Assembly (NCBI RefSeq): GCF_946887195.1
Contig: NZ_CAMPKE010000003.1
Coordinates: forward strand, 186,001 to 250,000
Reading direction: 5' to 3'
From: an uncultured Halomonas sp.
GTDB taxonomy: Bacteria; Pseudomonadota; Gammaproteobacteria; Pseudomonadales; Halomonadaceae
DNA length: 64,000 nucleotides
The notes under the pieces were generated by a model. The model was not told the origin of the DNA. It made no database searches and saw only the letters and a list, made by a program, of their open reading frames with translations. This document shows, in pieces, positions 30,392 through 40,855 of the stretch. Each line of letters opens with the position of its first letter. Within the stretch, counting starts at the first letter, position 1. Position numbers and translations under genes: made by a program.

Positions 30392-31651
30392 ATGAAGGTA
30401 TTAGTTCTTGGTAGCGGTGTGGTGGGCGTCACCAGCGCCTACTATCTGGCCATGCAAGGGCATGAGGTCACGGTAATCGATCGCCAACCGTCGCCTGCCA
30501 TGGAGACCAGCTACGGCAATGCCGGTCAAGTCTCGTTCGGCTTCTCATCGCCTTGGGCGGCACCGGGCATTCCACAAAAAGCCGTCAAATGGATGTTCCA
30601 GGAACACGCCCCGTTGAAGATCCAGCCGCGTATGGATCCGACCATGGCGCGCTTCATGATGCAGATGTTCAACAACTGCACCGCCGAGCGTTATGCGATC
30701 AATAAGGAGCGCATGGTGCGTGTGGCCGAATACAGCCGCGCCTGTATCAACGCGCTGCGTGACGATACCGGCATTCGTTATGAGGACCGCCAGCGCGGCT
30801 TGCTGCAACTATTCCGCACCGATAGCCAGGTCGATGCGGTAGCCAAGGATATGAAAGTGCTCGCCCAGTGCGGCGTGCGCCATTCGCTGCTGAATGCCGA
30901 TGAAATCAAGACCATCGAACCGGCGCTGGCGCGCGTGCCGGGCAAGTTCGTCGGCGGCCTGCATTTACCCGACGATCAAACCGGCGATTGCCACCTGTTC
31001 ACCAATCGGTTGGCCGATTACTGCCGCGACAAGCTCGGCGTCGAGTTTCGCTTCAATGTCTCGATCGAGCGTCTGAAGCGTCAGGGCGATCGCATCGATG
31101 GCGTGGTGACATCGGCAGGCGAGCTCAGTGCCGATGCCTACGTGGTATGCATGGGCAGCTTCTCGCCGTTTCTGGTCAAGGATCTCGACATTCGCCTGCC
31201 GATCTATCCGGTCAAGGGCTACAGCCTGACCGTGCCGGTGACCGACGACGGCGGCGCGCCGCAATCGACGGTGATGGACGAAACCTTCAAGGTGGCGATC
31301 TCGCGTTTTGACGACCGCATCCGCGTTGGCGGCACCGCCGAACTGGCGTCCTACGATCTGAGCCTGCTCGAGAAGCGTCGCGCTACCATCAGCATGGTGG
31401 TACGCGATGTATTTCCCGAAGGCGGCGATCTCGCAAAAGCCGAATTCTGGACCGGCCTGCGCCCGATGACGCCGGACTCCACGCCGATCATCGGTGGCAC
31501 CAAATACGGCAACCTATGGCTCAACACCGGGCATGGCACGCTGGGCTGGACGATGAGCTGTGGCAGTGGCCAGCTGCTCGCCGACCTGATCGCCAACCGC
31601 CGGCCCGCCATCGACCCGAACGGGCTGGATATCGGCCGTTACGCGGCTTGA
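30392..31651 (+). CDS. dadA: D-amino acid dehydrogenase DadA
   Basis: FAD-dependent, membrane-associated dehydrogenase that oxidises D-amino acids such as D-alanine to 2-oxo acids and passes electrons to the quinone pool. The 419-residue product starts [18 protein letters not shown]. It has the family motifs [39 protein letters not shown] and [18 protein letters not shown]. coli DadA is 432 residues. The AT-rich upstream region suggests its own promoter. It converges on a paralogue across a strong terminator. Confidence 0.93.
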   Translation: MKVLVLGSGVVGVTSAYYLAMQGHEVTVIDRQPSPAMETSYGNAGQVSFGFSSPWAAPGIPQKAVKWMFQEHAPLKIQPRMDPTMARFMMQMFNNCTAERYAINKERMVRVAEYSRACINALRDDTGIRYEDRQRGLLQLFRTDSQVDAVAKDMKVLAQCGVRHSLLNADEIKTIEPALARVPGKFVGGLHLPDDQTGDCHLFTNRLADYCRDKLGVEFRFNVSIERLKRQGDRIDGVVTSAGELSADAYVVCMGSFSPFLVKDLDIRLPIYPVKGYSLTVPVTDDGGAPQSTVMDETFKVAISRFDDRIRVGGTAELASYDLSLLEKRRATISMVVRDVFPEGGDLAKAEFWTGLRPMTPDSTPIIGGTKYGNLWLNTGHGTLGWTMSCGSGQLLADLIANRRPAIDPNGLDIGRYAA

Positions 31652-31667
31652 GCGCTGGAGAGTCCTG

Positions 31668-31695
31668 AAAAGGCGCTCGGATGAGCGCCTTTTTT
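31668..31695 (+). terminator. Intrinsic terminator of dadA
   Basis: An 11-bp stem (AAAAGGCGCTC / GAGCGCCTTTT) with loop GGAT, followed by a run of T, starts 17 bases after the dadA stop. The A-run before the stem makes it potentially bidirectional for the convergent gene. Confidence 0.9.
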
Positions 31696-31707
31696 CGCTC
31701 CATGATT

Positions 31708-32997
31708 CTAGCCGGTGGCGGATAGTCTGAATTTGTCCAGTGCTTGAGTGTCACGACGGGTGAGCGCACGAGCGATCGCCAGCGCCGAGCCCGGGGCGAG
31801 CGTCCAGCCCAGCGCGCCTTGCCCGGCATTGACCCAGAGCCCGACGATGCCGGTCGGACCGAGGCGTGGGCGGCCATTGGGCGTGGCCGGGCGCAGGCCG
31901 GTCCAGGCTTCGGCGGCCTGGATGCGCGGGGCCAGCTCGGGCAGAAACTCGCTGGCCTGGCGCTTGAGCAAGGCAACGCGTGAAGCGCGTGGGTTGGCCT
32001 GCCAGCCGTCGAGGTCGGCGATACCGGCGATGCGAAGACGATTGTTCGATCCGTCTTGTGTAGCACCCTTCATCCCCGCATAAACGATCTTGCGTTCGGC
32101 ATCGGTGACGCTGGTCTCGAATGGGCGCTCGTTGGCGTCGAGATTCACGGTCAAGCTGTAGCCCTTGAGCGGATAGAGCGGCAGGCGCACGCCCAGCGGG
32201 GCGAGCAGGGCACGGCTGGCCAGGCCGGCAGCGACGATCAGTAGCTCGTTGGCGGCACGGGGTTGGCGCTCGCCATCAGCGAAATGCCAGGCGGTAAGCT
32301 GGCTGGCGTCACCCTCAAGCCGTGCGATACGGCGTTTATCGATGCTCACACCCTGGCTTTCTAGATGGCTTGCCACGCCACGGCAGAACTTCGCACAGTC
32401 GCCGACTTCTTCATCGGGCGTCCATACCGCGCCGGCCAGCGAATCGCGATGAGGCTCCAGGCCCGGTTCGCGCTCGAGCAGGGCGTCACGATCGAGCACC
32501 TCCTGTACCACTCCCAGTTCCCGCTGAAACGCGGCCTGTTTTTTGGCGCCTTGCAGTGCCTTGGCATCACGATAGACCACCAGCTTGCCATTGGCGCGCC
32601 AATCGAAATCGAGCGCGAGGCGCGTGCGCCAATCGTCGAGTTGCGGTTTGCCAAGTGCGGCCAGCTCGAGCAGTGCGGCGGTGGTGTCATGGGCACGGTG
32701 GCGTGCGCAGGCGAGCAGAAAGGCCAGCCCCCAGGCGGGCAGGGCGGGGTCGAGGCGTGGTATCCAGCGAATCGGGCTATCGGCATGGGCCAGCCAGCCG
32801 GGCAGCTTGGGTAGCACGCCGGGCTCGGCGAGTGGCGCGACGAAGGCCCACGAAAGCTGACCACCATTGGCGGCGCTGGTGCCGCTACCCGGGGGCTCGG
32901 GGTCGATGATGCGTACCTCGCAGCCGGCTTCGAAAAGCGCCAGCGCGCTGGTCAATCCGGTGACGCCGGCACCGATGATCGTCACTCGTCTGGTCAT
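31708..32997 (-). CDS. D-amino acid dehydrogenase-like FAD oxidoreductase (second copy)
   Basis: A 429-residue DAO-family flavoprotein starting VTIIGAGVTGLTSALALFEAG. It shares with DadA the SAANGGQLSWAFVAPLAEPG region, the TGLRPATPNGRP motif and a NAGQGALGWTLAPGSA end. Divergence from DadA is substantial, so it is an old paralogue, perhaps for another D-amino acid or a cyclic imino acid. The ATG at 32997 has AAGGGC just upstream; the in-frame start at 33018 is poorer. It follows the phhABC operon on the same strand but is separated from it by a terminator hairpin. Confidence 0.82.
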   Translation of the reverse strand: MTRRVTIIGAGVTGLTSALALFEAGCEVRIIDPEPPGSGTSAANGGQLSWAFVAPLAEPGVLPKLPGWLAHADSPIRWIPRLDPALPAWGLAFLLACARHRAHDTTAALLELAALGKPQLDDWRTRLALDFDWRANGKLVVYRDAKALQGAKKQAAFQRELGVVQEVLDRDALLEREPGLEPHRDSLAGAVWTPDEEVGDCAKFCRGVASHLESQGVSIDKRRIARLEGDASQLTAWHFADGERQPRAANELLIVAAGLASRALLAPLGVRLPLYPLKGYSLTVNLDANERPFETSVTDAERKIVYAGMKGATQDGSNNRLRIAGIADLDGWQANPRASRVALLKRQASEFLPELAPRIQAAEAWTGLRPATPNGRPRLGPTGIVGLWVNAGQGALGWTLAPGSALAIARALTRRDTQALDKFRLSATG

Positions 32998-33033
32998 GAT
33001 GCCCTTGATCCGTTGCAAACGCCTGAAGAACGA

Positions 33034-33060
33034 CGAACGCCCGGGCGGGCCGGGCGTTCG
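33034..33060 (-). terminator. Terminator of the phhABC operon
   Basis: Stem CGAACGCCCG / CGGGCGTTCG (10 bp, 7-base loop) lies 28 bases beyond the phhC stop in the leftward direction and is followed on that strand by a T-rich TCGTTCTTC. It separates phhABC from the downstream FAD dehydrogenase gene. Confidence 0.65.
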
Positions 33061-33088
33061 AACATGAGAGCACTAGTACGGCATGGCC

Positions 33089-34279
33089 TCACTTGACGGC
33101 GGAAGCGATCGCCTTGGCCACGTAGGGCAGGTTCTCGCTCGCCAGCCCGGCGACGTTGGCGCGGCCCGAGCGCACCATGTAAATGCCGAACTCGTCGCGT
33201 AGATGATCGACCTGATCCGGCGTGAGACCAGTATAGGAGAACATGCCGCGCTGCTCGGCGATGTGCGCGAACTGAGCATCCAGCCCGTAGGGTTTGAGCG
33301 CATCGACGAAATCGCGGCGCAAGCCGTTGATACGATCGCGCATTTCGGTCAGCTCTTCACGCCACACTGCCGCCAACTCGGCGGAGGTCAGGATTTCACA
33401 GACGATGGCGCTGCCATGTGCCGGCGGGTTGGAATAGTTCTCGCGAGCGACGATTGCCATCTGCGAGCGGATATTCTCCATCTGCTCGGTGGTCTTGGCG
33501 ATCGCGATCAAGCAGCCGGTGCGCTCGCGATAGATGCCGAAGTTCTTCGAGCAGGAACTGGTGATCAGCACTTCGCCAAGATTCTCGGCCATCAATCGGG
33601 CGCCGTAAGCGTCCTCTTCGAGCCCGTCGCCGAAGCCCTGATAAGCGAAATCGACCAGCGGCAGCAGGTCGCGCTCCTTGACCACTTCCAGCACTTTCTG
33701 CCATTGATCCCTGGAAAGGTCGAAGCCGGACGGATTGTGGCAGCAGGCATGCAATACCACGACATCGCCGTGGGGAATCTTGGCGATCGCATTGATCATG
33801 CCATCGAAATCGAGGCGATTGTCGGCATCGACGTAAGGGTATTTATGCAGCGGGATACCGGCGGCCTGGAAAATGCCCAGGTGGTTGGGCCAGGTCGGGT
33901 CGGAAACCCAGATGCCCTTGCCGGGCAGATTGGTCTTGATGAAATCCGCCGCCAGGCGTAGCGCACCGGTGCCACCGGGGGATTGCGTCGCGCTGGCGCG
34001 GTTCTCGGCGAGTACCGGCGATTCGGCGCCCAGTACCATCGGCAGGATCACCTGGCCGTAGCGCGGGTCACCGTGGGAGCCGATGTAACTCTTGGTGGTT
34101 TCGTTCTTCAGCAGCAGCGCCTCGGCTTGCTTGACGGCCCGCATGATCGGCGTGTTGCCGTGGGCATCGCGGTAGACGCCGACACCGAGATCGACCTTCT
34201 GTGGATTGGTATCCTTGTTGAAGGCCTCGATAAGCCCGAGGATGGCATCCCCGGGCACACGCTCAATCTGCTCGAACAT
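33089..34279 (-). CDS. phhC: Aromatic amino acid aminotransferase PhhC
   Basis: PLP class I aminotransferase converting tyrosine to 4-hydroxyphenylpyruvate (and possibly aspartate or phenylalanine). The 396-residue product has the family motifs VDLGVGVYRDAHGNTP and HACCHNPSGFD. The PLP Lys245 is in SSCSKNFGIYRER, and the C-terminal MVRSGRANVAGL is present. AspC and TyrB share this fold; assignment to aromatic catabolism rests on its place as third gene of phhA-phhB-phhC. It begins 1 base after the phhB stop. Confidence 0.9.
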   Translation of the reverse strand: MFEQIERVPGDAILGLIEAFNKDTNPQKVDLGVGVYRDAHGNTPIMRAVKQAEALLLKNETTKSYIGSHGDPRYGQVILPMVLGAESPVLAENRASATQSPGGTGALRLAADFIKTNLPGKGIWVSDPTWPNHLGIFQAAGIPLHKYPYVDADNRLDFDGMINAIAKIPHGDVVVLHACCHNPSGFDLSRDQWQKVLEVVKERDLLPLVDFAYQGFGDGLEEDAYGARLMAENLGEVLITSSCSKNFGIYRERTGCLIAIAKTTEQMENIRSQMAIVARENYSNPPAHGSAIVCEILTSAELAAVWREELTEMRDRINGLRRDFVDALKPYGLDAQFAHIAEQRGMFSYTGLTPDQVDHLRDEFGIYMVRSGRANVAGLASENLPYVAKAIASAVK

Positions 34280-34280
34280 T

Positions 34281-34619
34281 TTACTCTGCTACCTCGTCGG
34301 TTCTGGCGGCCAGGATGAAATCGTTCTTGTGCAGGCCCTTCATTTCGTGGGACCACCAGGTCACGGTGGTTTTCCCCCACTCGGTGAGCAATGCCGGATG
34401 GTGGCCGGCTTCCTCGGCGATTTCACCGACCCGATTGGTGAAGGCAAGCGCCTGCTTGAAGTTGCGGAACGCAAAGACGCGCTCCAATTGCATGATGCCA
34501 TCGCGCTCGACGATCCGCCACTCGGGTATGCCGGGTTTGAGCTCGTCGATCTCGGTCTGGGTGACGTGTGGCGCGTCCCAACCGCAGGCTTCGCAGGGCT
34601 GCTCGGAAAGATGGCTCAT
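34281..34619 (-). CDS. phhB: Pterin-4a-carbinolamine dehydratase PhhB
   Basis: Dehydrates the 4a-hydroxytetrahydropterin formed by PhhA so that the cofactor can be recycled. It is a small 112-residue protein. The conserved core is [22 protein letters not shown], where the paired histidines and the Pro form the active site, followed by TK-like KNDFILA. It lies 45 bases after phhA and directly before phhC. Confidence 0.94.
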   Translation of the reverse strand: MSHLSEQPCEACGWDAPHVTQTEIDELKPGIPEWRIVERDGIMQLERVFAFRNFKQALAFTNRVGEIAEEAGHHPALLTEWGKTTVTWWSHEMKGLHKNDFILAARTDEVAE

Positions 34620-34664
34620 CGATGTGACTCCTGTCTGAGAATGAAAGGCCGCATTTACCTTAGC

Positions 34665-35474
34665 TTAGGCATTAATGGCTTTCTTGGGGGCGAATTGAGG
34701 CTCGAACAAGCCAAGTGCCATGGCCTCGTGCACCATGGCCATGATGTCCCGCTCGGCGAGGTCATGCAGCGTATGCAGGCCGTCGATCACATAGTACAGC
34801 GGTTGCAGGATATCGATGCGATAGGGTGTGCGCAGCGCATCGAGTGGATCGAAGACGTAGTGTGCCGGCACATCGGAGAGCGCATGGAAGGTCTCCTTCG
34901 GCGATGAGATGATCCCGCCGCCGTAGATGCGCAGTCCGGCTGGGGTATCGACCAGCCCGAACTCGACGGTCATCCAGTATAGCCGTGCCAGGTAGATGCG
35001 CTCCTGCTTGCTGGCCGCCAGACCCAGCTTGCCGTAGATCGCGGTGAACTCGGCGAACGACGGGTCGGTCAGCATCGGGCAGTGGCCGAATATCTCATGG
35101 AAGATATCCGGCTCCTGCAGGTAGTCCATCTCCTCCGGCGTGCGAATGAACGTCGCCACCGGGAAGCGGCGGTTGGCCAGCAGCTCGAAGAAGGTATTGA
35201 AGGGAATCAGCGCCGGCACTTGCGCGGTCCGCCAGCCGGTGGCCTCCATCAATACGCGATCGACATCGCCGAGCTGCGGTATGCGATCTTCCGCTAACGC
35301 CAGGCGTTCGAGGCCATCGATGTATTGCTGGCACACACGACCCTCGATGACTTCCATCTGGCGGCGCATCAGCGCCTGCCACGTGGCATTCTCGGTATCG
35401 TCGTAGTGGATGATGCCGTCGGCATTCGGCTGACGAGCCTGATAGTGGGTCGCTTTCTCGGCGCTCTTGTTCAT
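34665..35474 (-). CDS. phhA: Phenylalanine 4-monooxygenase PhhA
   Basis: Tetrahydropterin- and Fe(II)-dependent hydroxylase converting phenylalanine to tyrosine. The 269-residue bacterial single-domain form lacks the mammalian regulatory domain. Iron ligands are His126 and His131 (FHEIFGHCP) and Glu171 (MTVEFGL). The substrate motif RTPEEMDYLQEPD is present. It is the first gene of phhABC and is divergent from phhR, with TyrR-like boxes in the gap. Confidence 0.96.
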   Translation of the reverse strand: MNKSAEKATHYQARQPNADGIIHYDDTENATWQALMRRQMEVIEGRVCQQYIDGLERLALAEDRIPQLGDVDRVLMEATGWRTAQVPALIPFNTFFELLANRRFPVATFIRTPEEMDYLQEPDIFHEIFGHCPMLTDPSFAEFTAIYGKLGLAASKQERIYLARLYWMTVEFGLVDTPAGLRIYGGGIISSPKETFHALSDVPAHYVFDPLDALRTPYRIDILQPLYYVIDGLHTLHDLAERDIMAMVHEAMALGLFEPQFAPKKAINA

Positions 35475-35587
35475 GTCGGGTTCCCTGTAGACGGTGCTTG
35501 GAGTCGGGATATGTCATCAAGCATAGAGCGACGCGCGCACCGGGGAAGGGCCAAGACCGGCGTTGCGGGCTCGAGTGCCTGTGCTTC

Positions 35588-35605
35588 TGTCAGCTTTTCG
35601 TTACG
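35588..35605. promoter_or_regulatory. Weak TyrR/PhhR-box-like site
   Basis: TGTCAG-N6-GTTACG keeps the essential G and C spaced 14 bases apart in the TyrR consensus TGTAAA-N6-TTTACA, but the right arm is poor. It lies 83 bp from the stronger site in the same phhA-phhR gap, resembling the strong/weak pairs known for TyrR targets. Confidence 0.35.
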
Positions 35606-35670
35606 AAAGCGGCTACCAGCCGATTTAAAATCGGGAAAACCCGCCGTTTCGGCATTGAATGGCGGCTTTG

Positions 35671-35688
35671 TGTCACGCTATCTTTACA
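35671..35688. promoter_or_regulatory. TyrR/PhhR box upstream of phhR and phhA
   Basis: TGTCAC-N6-TTTACA matches the TyrR consensus TGTAAA-N6-TTTACA in the whole right arm and in TGT..A of the left arm, with the invariant G/C spacing. It lies 59 bases upstream of phhR and 197 bases upstream of phhA. Position next to the regulator's own gene supports a role in autoregulation and phhA activation. Confidence 0.6.
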
Positions 35689-35746
35689 GCGAGTCACGCC
35701 GATGTGACGATCATTTCCGCCACGAACTTTCTCACCGGGTCAAACC

Positions 35747-37300
<1,554 letters not shown>

Positions 37301-37337
37301 GTGACCAGCGATCCCAAACGTTTTCGCACATAGCATG

Positions 37338-38324
37338 TCATTCGAAGCCTACGACGTCATGCGGCACGTAGGGCGCTTCCAGCCGCTCGATCTCGTCCGC
37401 ACTTAGGCTCACGTCGAGCGCGCCGATGGCCTGATCGAGATGGTGCGGCTTGCTGGCCCCGACGATGGGCGCGGTGATGCCGGGCTTATGCAGCAGCCAG
37501 GCTAGTGCGACCTGCGCCGGGGATACCGCCTTGTCTTCGGCCACCGCCTGCAACGCATCGATCACCGGCTGGTCGCGCTCCAGCCCCAGGTTCCAGTTGC
37601 GCATCTGCTCATCGCTCTTGGCGCGCGTGGTCAACCCTTCGCCGCCGACCGGCTTGCTGCCCGCCAGGATTCCGCGGGCCAGCGGGCTCCACGGGATCAC
37701 GCCGACGCCCTGGTCGAGGCACTGGGGAATCATCTCGCGCTCCTCCTCCCGGTAGATCAGGTTGACCATCGGTTGCATGGAGGAAAACGGCGTCCAGCCG
37801 TTGGTCCGAGCCACATGCTGCGCCTTGGCGAATTGCCAGGCATGCATGCTTGAGGCGCCGATGTATAGCGCCTTGCCGGCTTTCACCACCTCATGCAGCG
37901 CCGCCATGGTCTCCTCGATCGGGGTGTGATAATCCCAGCGATGGGTCTGGTAGAGATCGACGTAATCGGTGCCCAGGCGACGCAGGGAATCGTCGATCGC
38001 GTGGTGAATGTGCTTGCGTGACAAGCCGCGCTCGTTGGGACCTTTATTGCCGGTCGGGTTATAGACCTTGGTGGCGATGACCACCTCTTCGCGGCGGGCG
38101 AAGTCCTTCAGTGCCCGCCCGATCACCGTCTCGGAAGCCCCATCGGAATACATGTCGGCGGTATCGAAGAAGTTGATTCCGGCATCCAGCGCTTGCTGGA
38201 TGAATGGGCGACTCTGGGTCTCGTCGAGCACCCAATCCCGCCATTGCGGGGTTCCGTAGGTCATGGTTCCCAGGCACAGCGGCGAAACGCTCAGTCCGGT
38301 CATGCCTAAGCGGCGATAGTGCAT
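37338..38324 (-). CDS. Aldo/keto reductase (YajO-like)
   Basis: A 328-residue aldo/keto reductase. The catalytic tetrad is in FFDTADMYSDG (Asp, Tyr), IATKVY (Lys) and YQTHRWD (His). The longer frame to 38771 has no conserved content and would run over the divergent operon's promoter; the ATG at 38324 with ACGGAG upstream gives the standard start MHYRRLGMTGLSVSPLCLG. Length and motifs resemble E. coli YajO. Substrate is unknown. Confidence 0.9.
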   Translation of the reverse strand: MHYRRLGMTGLSVSPLCLGTMTYGTPQWRDWVLDETQSRPFIQQALDAGINFFDTADMYSDGASETVIGRALKDFARREEVVIATKVYNPTGNKGPNERGLSRKHIHHAIDDSLRRLGTDYVDLYQTHRWDYHTPIEETMAALHEVVKAGKALYIGASSMHAWQFAKAQHVARTNGWTPFSSMQPMVNLIYREEEREMIPQCLDQGVGVIPWSPLARGILAGSKPVGGEGLTTRAKSDEQMRNWNLGLERDQPVIDALQAVAEDKAVSPAQVALAWLLHKPGITAPIVGASKPHHLDQAIGALDVSLSADEIERLEAPYVPHDVVGFE

Positions 38325-38465
38325 GGCTCTGCTCCGTTGATTGCATGGAATTACACCATAGCAGGCAAACGAATAGGCCATCGCAAAGTGGCCGCTTCTC
38401 TTGATGAAGAATGACCCACCGCGCCTGCCTTGGCATAATGGCGCTTTTTGCCAGCGGGGAGATGC

Positions 38466-39929
38466 ATGATCGCCTGGAGCAAGTTGCTCGTCGCCACCAC
38501 GCGGTTGATCGACCTCCACGACAGCGCCCATGAGCCGGGCTCGGCGTTCGTGCAGGTCAGCCAGGAACAGCGCCGCGGCTTGCGCGACGGCTACTGGCTG
38601 GATATCGGCTGCTTGCTGCTCGACTACCTGCTGGATGTCGATTTCGCGACCAACAGCGCATTCGTCTCGCAGACCCGTTGTCTGGCGCAATTGCGCGAGC
38701 ATTATCCTGAACTGCCCCACGACGACCTGGCCTTCGTCGTCAACCTGCTCTCGACGCCCAGCGAGATTCACTATCGTGCCGCCAGCGATGACGACATGCG
38801 AGGCGCGAGCAGCACCAAGCGTACCGCGCTGATCGAGAAACAGGGCCAGACCGGTCAGGTGCGCCTGACACCCAGTGGTCGCCAGGCGGTGACGCTGGCC
38901 AGCCAGGTCGAGGACCTGCTGTACTCCGAGTACGATGCCGCCAAGGTGCTCGCTGCCTTGGCCAGGAGCGACTTCGCGCGCATTCCCGACATCACCAACC
39001 AGATCCTGATGGCGATTCGCGCCCTGACTCAGGAGCTGCGCCGGGTACGCGAAAACCCCACCCGCGAGGGCAAGCTCAGCGCATTCCTAGATAACGAGCG
39101 TCACTACCACAATGCGCTGTCGACGATTCAGAGCACGCTGCTCAGCGCGCGCTCGCAGCTTTCCGCTCCGGAGGCAATCCAGCGCTTCGAAGCGTGGCGT
39201 GAGCGCCAGGATAACGACTGGGACCTGCGCATGCTGTCGGGGGCGATCGGGCGGGTACTCACGGCGATCGAAAACCTCTCGCGGCGGCTTTCCGAGCTGC
39301 TTTCGGATATCGCGCAAGGGCGCATCCAATCGATGGGCGTGGTCGATTTCGCCGACCTGTCGCGACGGTTATTGAATGAGCCGCTACCGGAACCGCTGCG
39401 CAATGTGCTCATCAAGCGCATGATGCCGTTCGGCCTGGCCGTCGCCATGCCGCGTGTCGAGCCGCTGATTCCATTGATCGAGACACGCCGCGCCGAAAAG
39501 AGCGCCACGGCACTGGTGTTCGACGAGCAGGGCGATGGCCAGCCGGAAGATCCGTTGTTGGCGCGTTTTCTCGAGGCGCATGGGCCGGCGCTTCGCGAGC
39601 GCCTGAGCGAGGCACCGCTATCGTTGCCCGAGGCGCTGAGCGAAGGCTGGCACCGTTTCGAGGGCGATGATTGCCTGGCCCAATTGCTCAACACCTTCGT
39701 CGATACCCATCTGCTCGATGAACGCCTGACGGTGGGCATCGAAGCCGATGGATTCGCCATCGAGCTGAGCGACGGGCGCCGCATCGAGGGCGCGGTGACG
39801 CCTTCCCTACGTTTCCTACAGGCGCCTGGGGCCGCGCCCACGCCACATCCTTCCGAAACCGTGCCACCTTCCAGGCTTGAATCTTCAGACGCGGCAGACG
39901 ATGTTGCCGCTCAGGATACGTATTCATGA
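38466..39929 (+). CDS. Kleisin-like subunit of an SMC/condensin-type operon
   Basis: A 487-residue protein of unknown function, first of four overlapping genes. It is largely helical. Residues about 40-140 look like a winged-helix region (ending RLTPSGRQAVTLASQVEDLL), and residues about 140-300 are long helices. A beta-rich C-terminal segment carries VGIEADGFAIELSDGRR. Size and order fit the MukF/MksF/JetA position of condensin and Wadjet operons, so I infer a kleisin; no motif proves it. GGGGAG precedes the ATG at 38466, and the stop overlaps the next start (ATGA). Confidence 0.65.
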   Translation: MIAWSKLLVATTRLIDLHDSAHEPGSAFVQVSQEQRRGLRDGYWLDIGCLLLDYLLDVDFATNSAFVSQTRCLAQLREHYPELPHDDLAFVVNLLSTPSEIHYRAASDDDMRGASSTKRTALIEKQGQTGQVRLTPSGRQAVTLASQVEDLLYSEYDAAKVLAALARSDFARIPDITNQILMAIRALTQELRRVRENPTREGKLSAFLDNERHYHNALSTIQSTLLSARSQLSAPEAIQRFEAWRERQDNDWDLRMLSGAIGRVLTAIENLSRRLSELLSDIAQGRIQSMGVVDFADLSRRLLNEPLPEPLRNVLIKRMMPFGLAVAMPRVEPLIPLIETRRAEKSATALVFDEQGDGQPEDPLLARFLEAHGPALRERLSEAPLSLPEALSEGWHRFEGDDCLAQLLNTFVDTHLLDERLTVGIEADGFAIELSDGRRIEGAVTPSLRFLQAPGAAPTPHPSETVPPSRLESSDAADDVAAQDTYS

Positions 39930-40855
39930 ACATGACCGAGATGGGCGAAGTGGTCGCCTACCTGCTGCGCTACCGCACCGCCGAGCGCCAACCCGGCGGT
40001 GGCCGCAAGCGCCGCGCCGCGCGCGAAGGCCAACTCGCCGAGCGTGACGTTTGCGCGCTGATCGACGATGCGCTGGATACCGAGCGCGAGTCGCTGCGCG
40101 ATTTTCTCGCCGGGCAGGGCCTACGCCTGCGCGTATTCGAGCCTGGCGACTATCCCGGTATCGCGCCCGGCTCGCGGCTCTACGCGCTGGTACCCGATCC
40201 CGAACTCGAACAACCGCCGCTGTATACCCGCGATCCGGTCTTTGCCGCCCTGCGCCTGCGCCAGGAGAGCCGCGCCGAGCTGGCGCAGTGGTATCTGCAA
40301 CTATGGCTGCTGCTGCACACGCTGCTCTATACCCGTCTGAATCGCGCGCTATCCGATGTCAGCCGCTATCAGGAAGCGACCTTCGCCACCACGGAACTGG
40401 TCGAGCTGCTGCGCGAGCAGCTCGAGGAGCTGCGTGGTCTGGGCGATACCGCTCCCGAGACCAGCCGTGCGTTGCTCGACGAGCGCGGCGAGGATCTCGC
40501 CCGGCGGGTGAAGGCCTTTATCGATCTGCAAATGCGTGCCGGCCAGCTCGAGGCGGTGCGCGAAACCGTGGCTGACGGCAACGGCGATGTCTGGCAGCAA
40601 ACCCTGTTGGGCGCGCTCGAAGCGGAGCAGGTCGGGGTGCATCACCTGTCGCATCTGGTCGAACTGATCGCGGGCCAAGAGGGCCAGGATTCGGCAACCG
40701 CGAGCGAGACTAGTGCCGAACGGGACCACCGCGATGCCGATACGCCGGATGAGCCCGACCCGGCAGCCGCCCTCGACGAAACCGACGCCGATGTCGTGGA
40801 AGCCGACCTGTTCGCCGATGACGAAGCGCTGGAAGTAACCGGAGGCCGCCCATGA
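39926..40855 (+). CDS. MksE/JetB-like small subunit of the SMC operon
   Basis: A 309-residue protein, unrecognised by direct motif. The N-terminal half has helical winged-helix-like character with a basic patch (GGGRKRRAAREGQ at about 25-37). The middle has long amphipathic helices (RESRAELAQWYLQLWLLLHTLL). The last 70 residues are a very acidic, probably disordered tail. Position between the kleisin-like and SMC genes, with ATGA overlaps on both sides, suggests the KITE-type MksE/MukE/JetB partner. That is inference from order and size. Confidence 0.6.
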   Translation: MNMTEMGEVVAYLLRYRTAERQPGGGRKRRAAREGQLAERDVCALIDDALDTERESLRDFLAGQGLRLRVFEPGDYPGIAPGSRLYALVPDPELEQPPLYTRDPVFAALRLRQESRAELAQWYLQLWLLLHTLLYTRLNRALSDVSRYQEATFATTELVELLREQLEELRGLGDTAPETSRALLDERGEDLARRVKAFIDLQMRAGQLEAVRETVADGNGDVWQQTLLGALEAEQVGVHHLSHLVELIAGQEGQDSATASETSAERDHRDADTPDEPDPAAALDETDADVVEADLFADDEALEVTGGRP

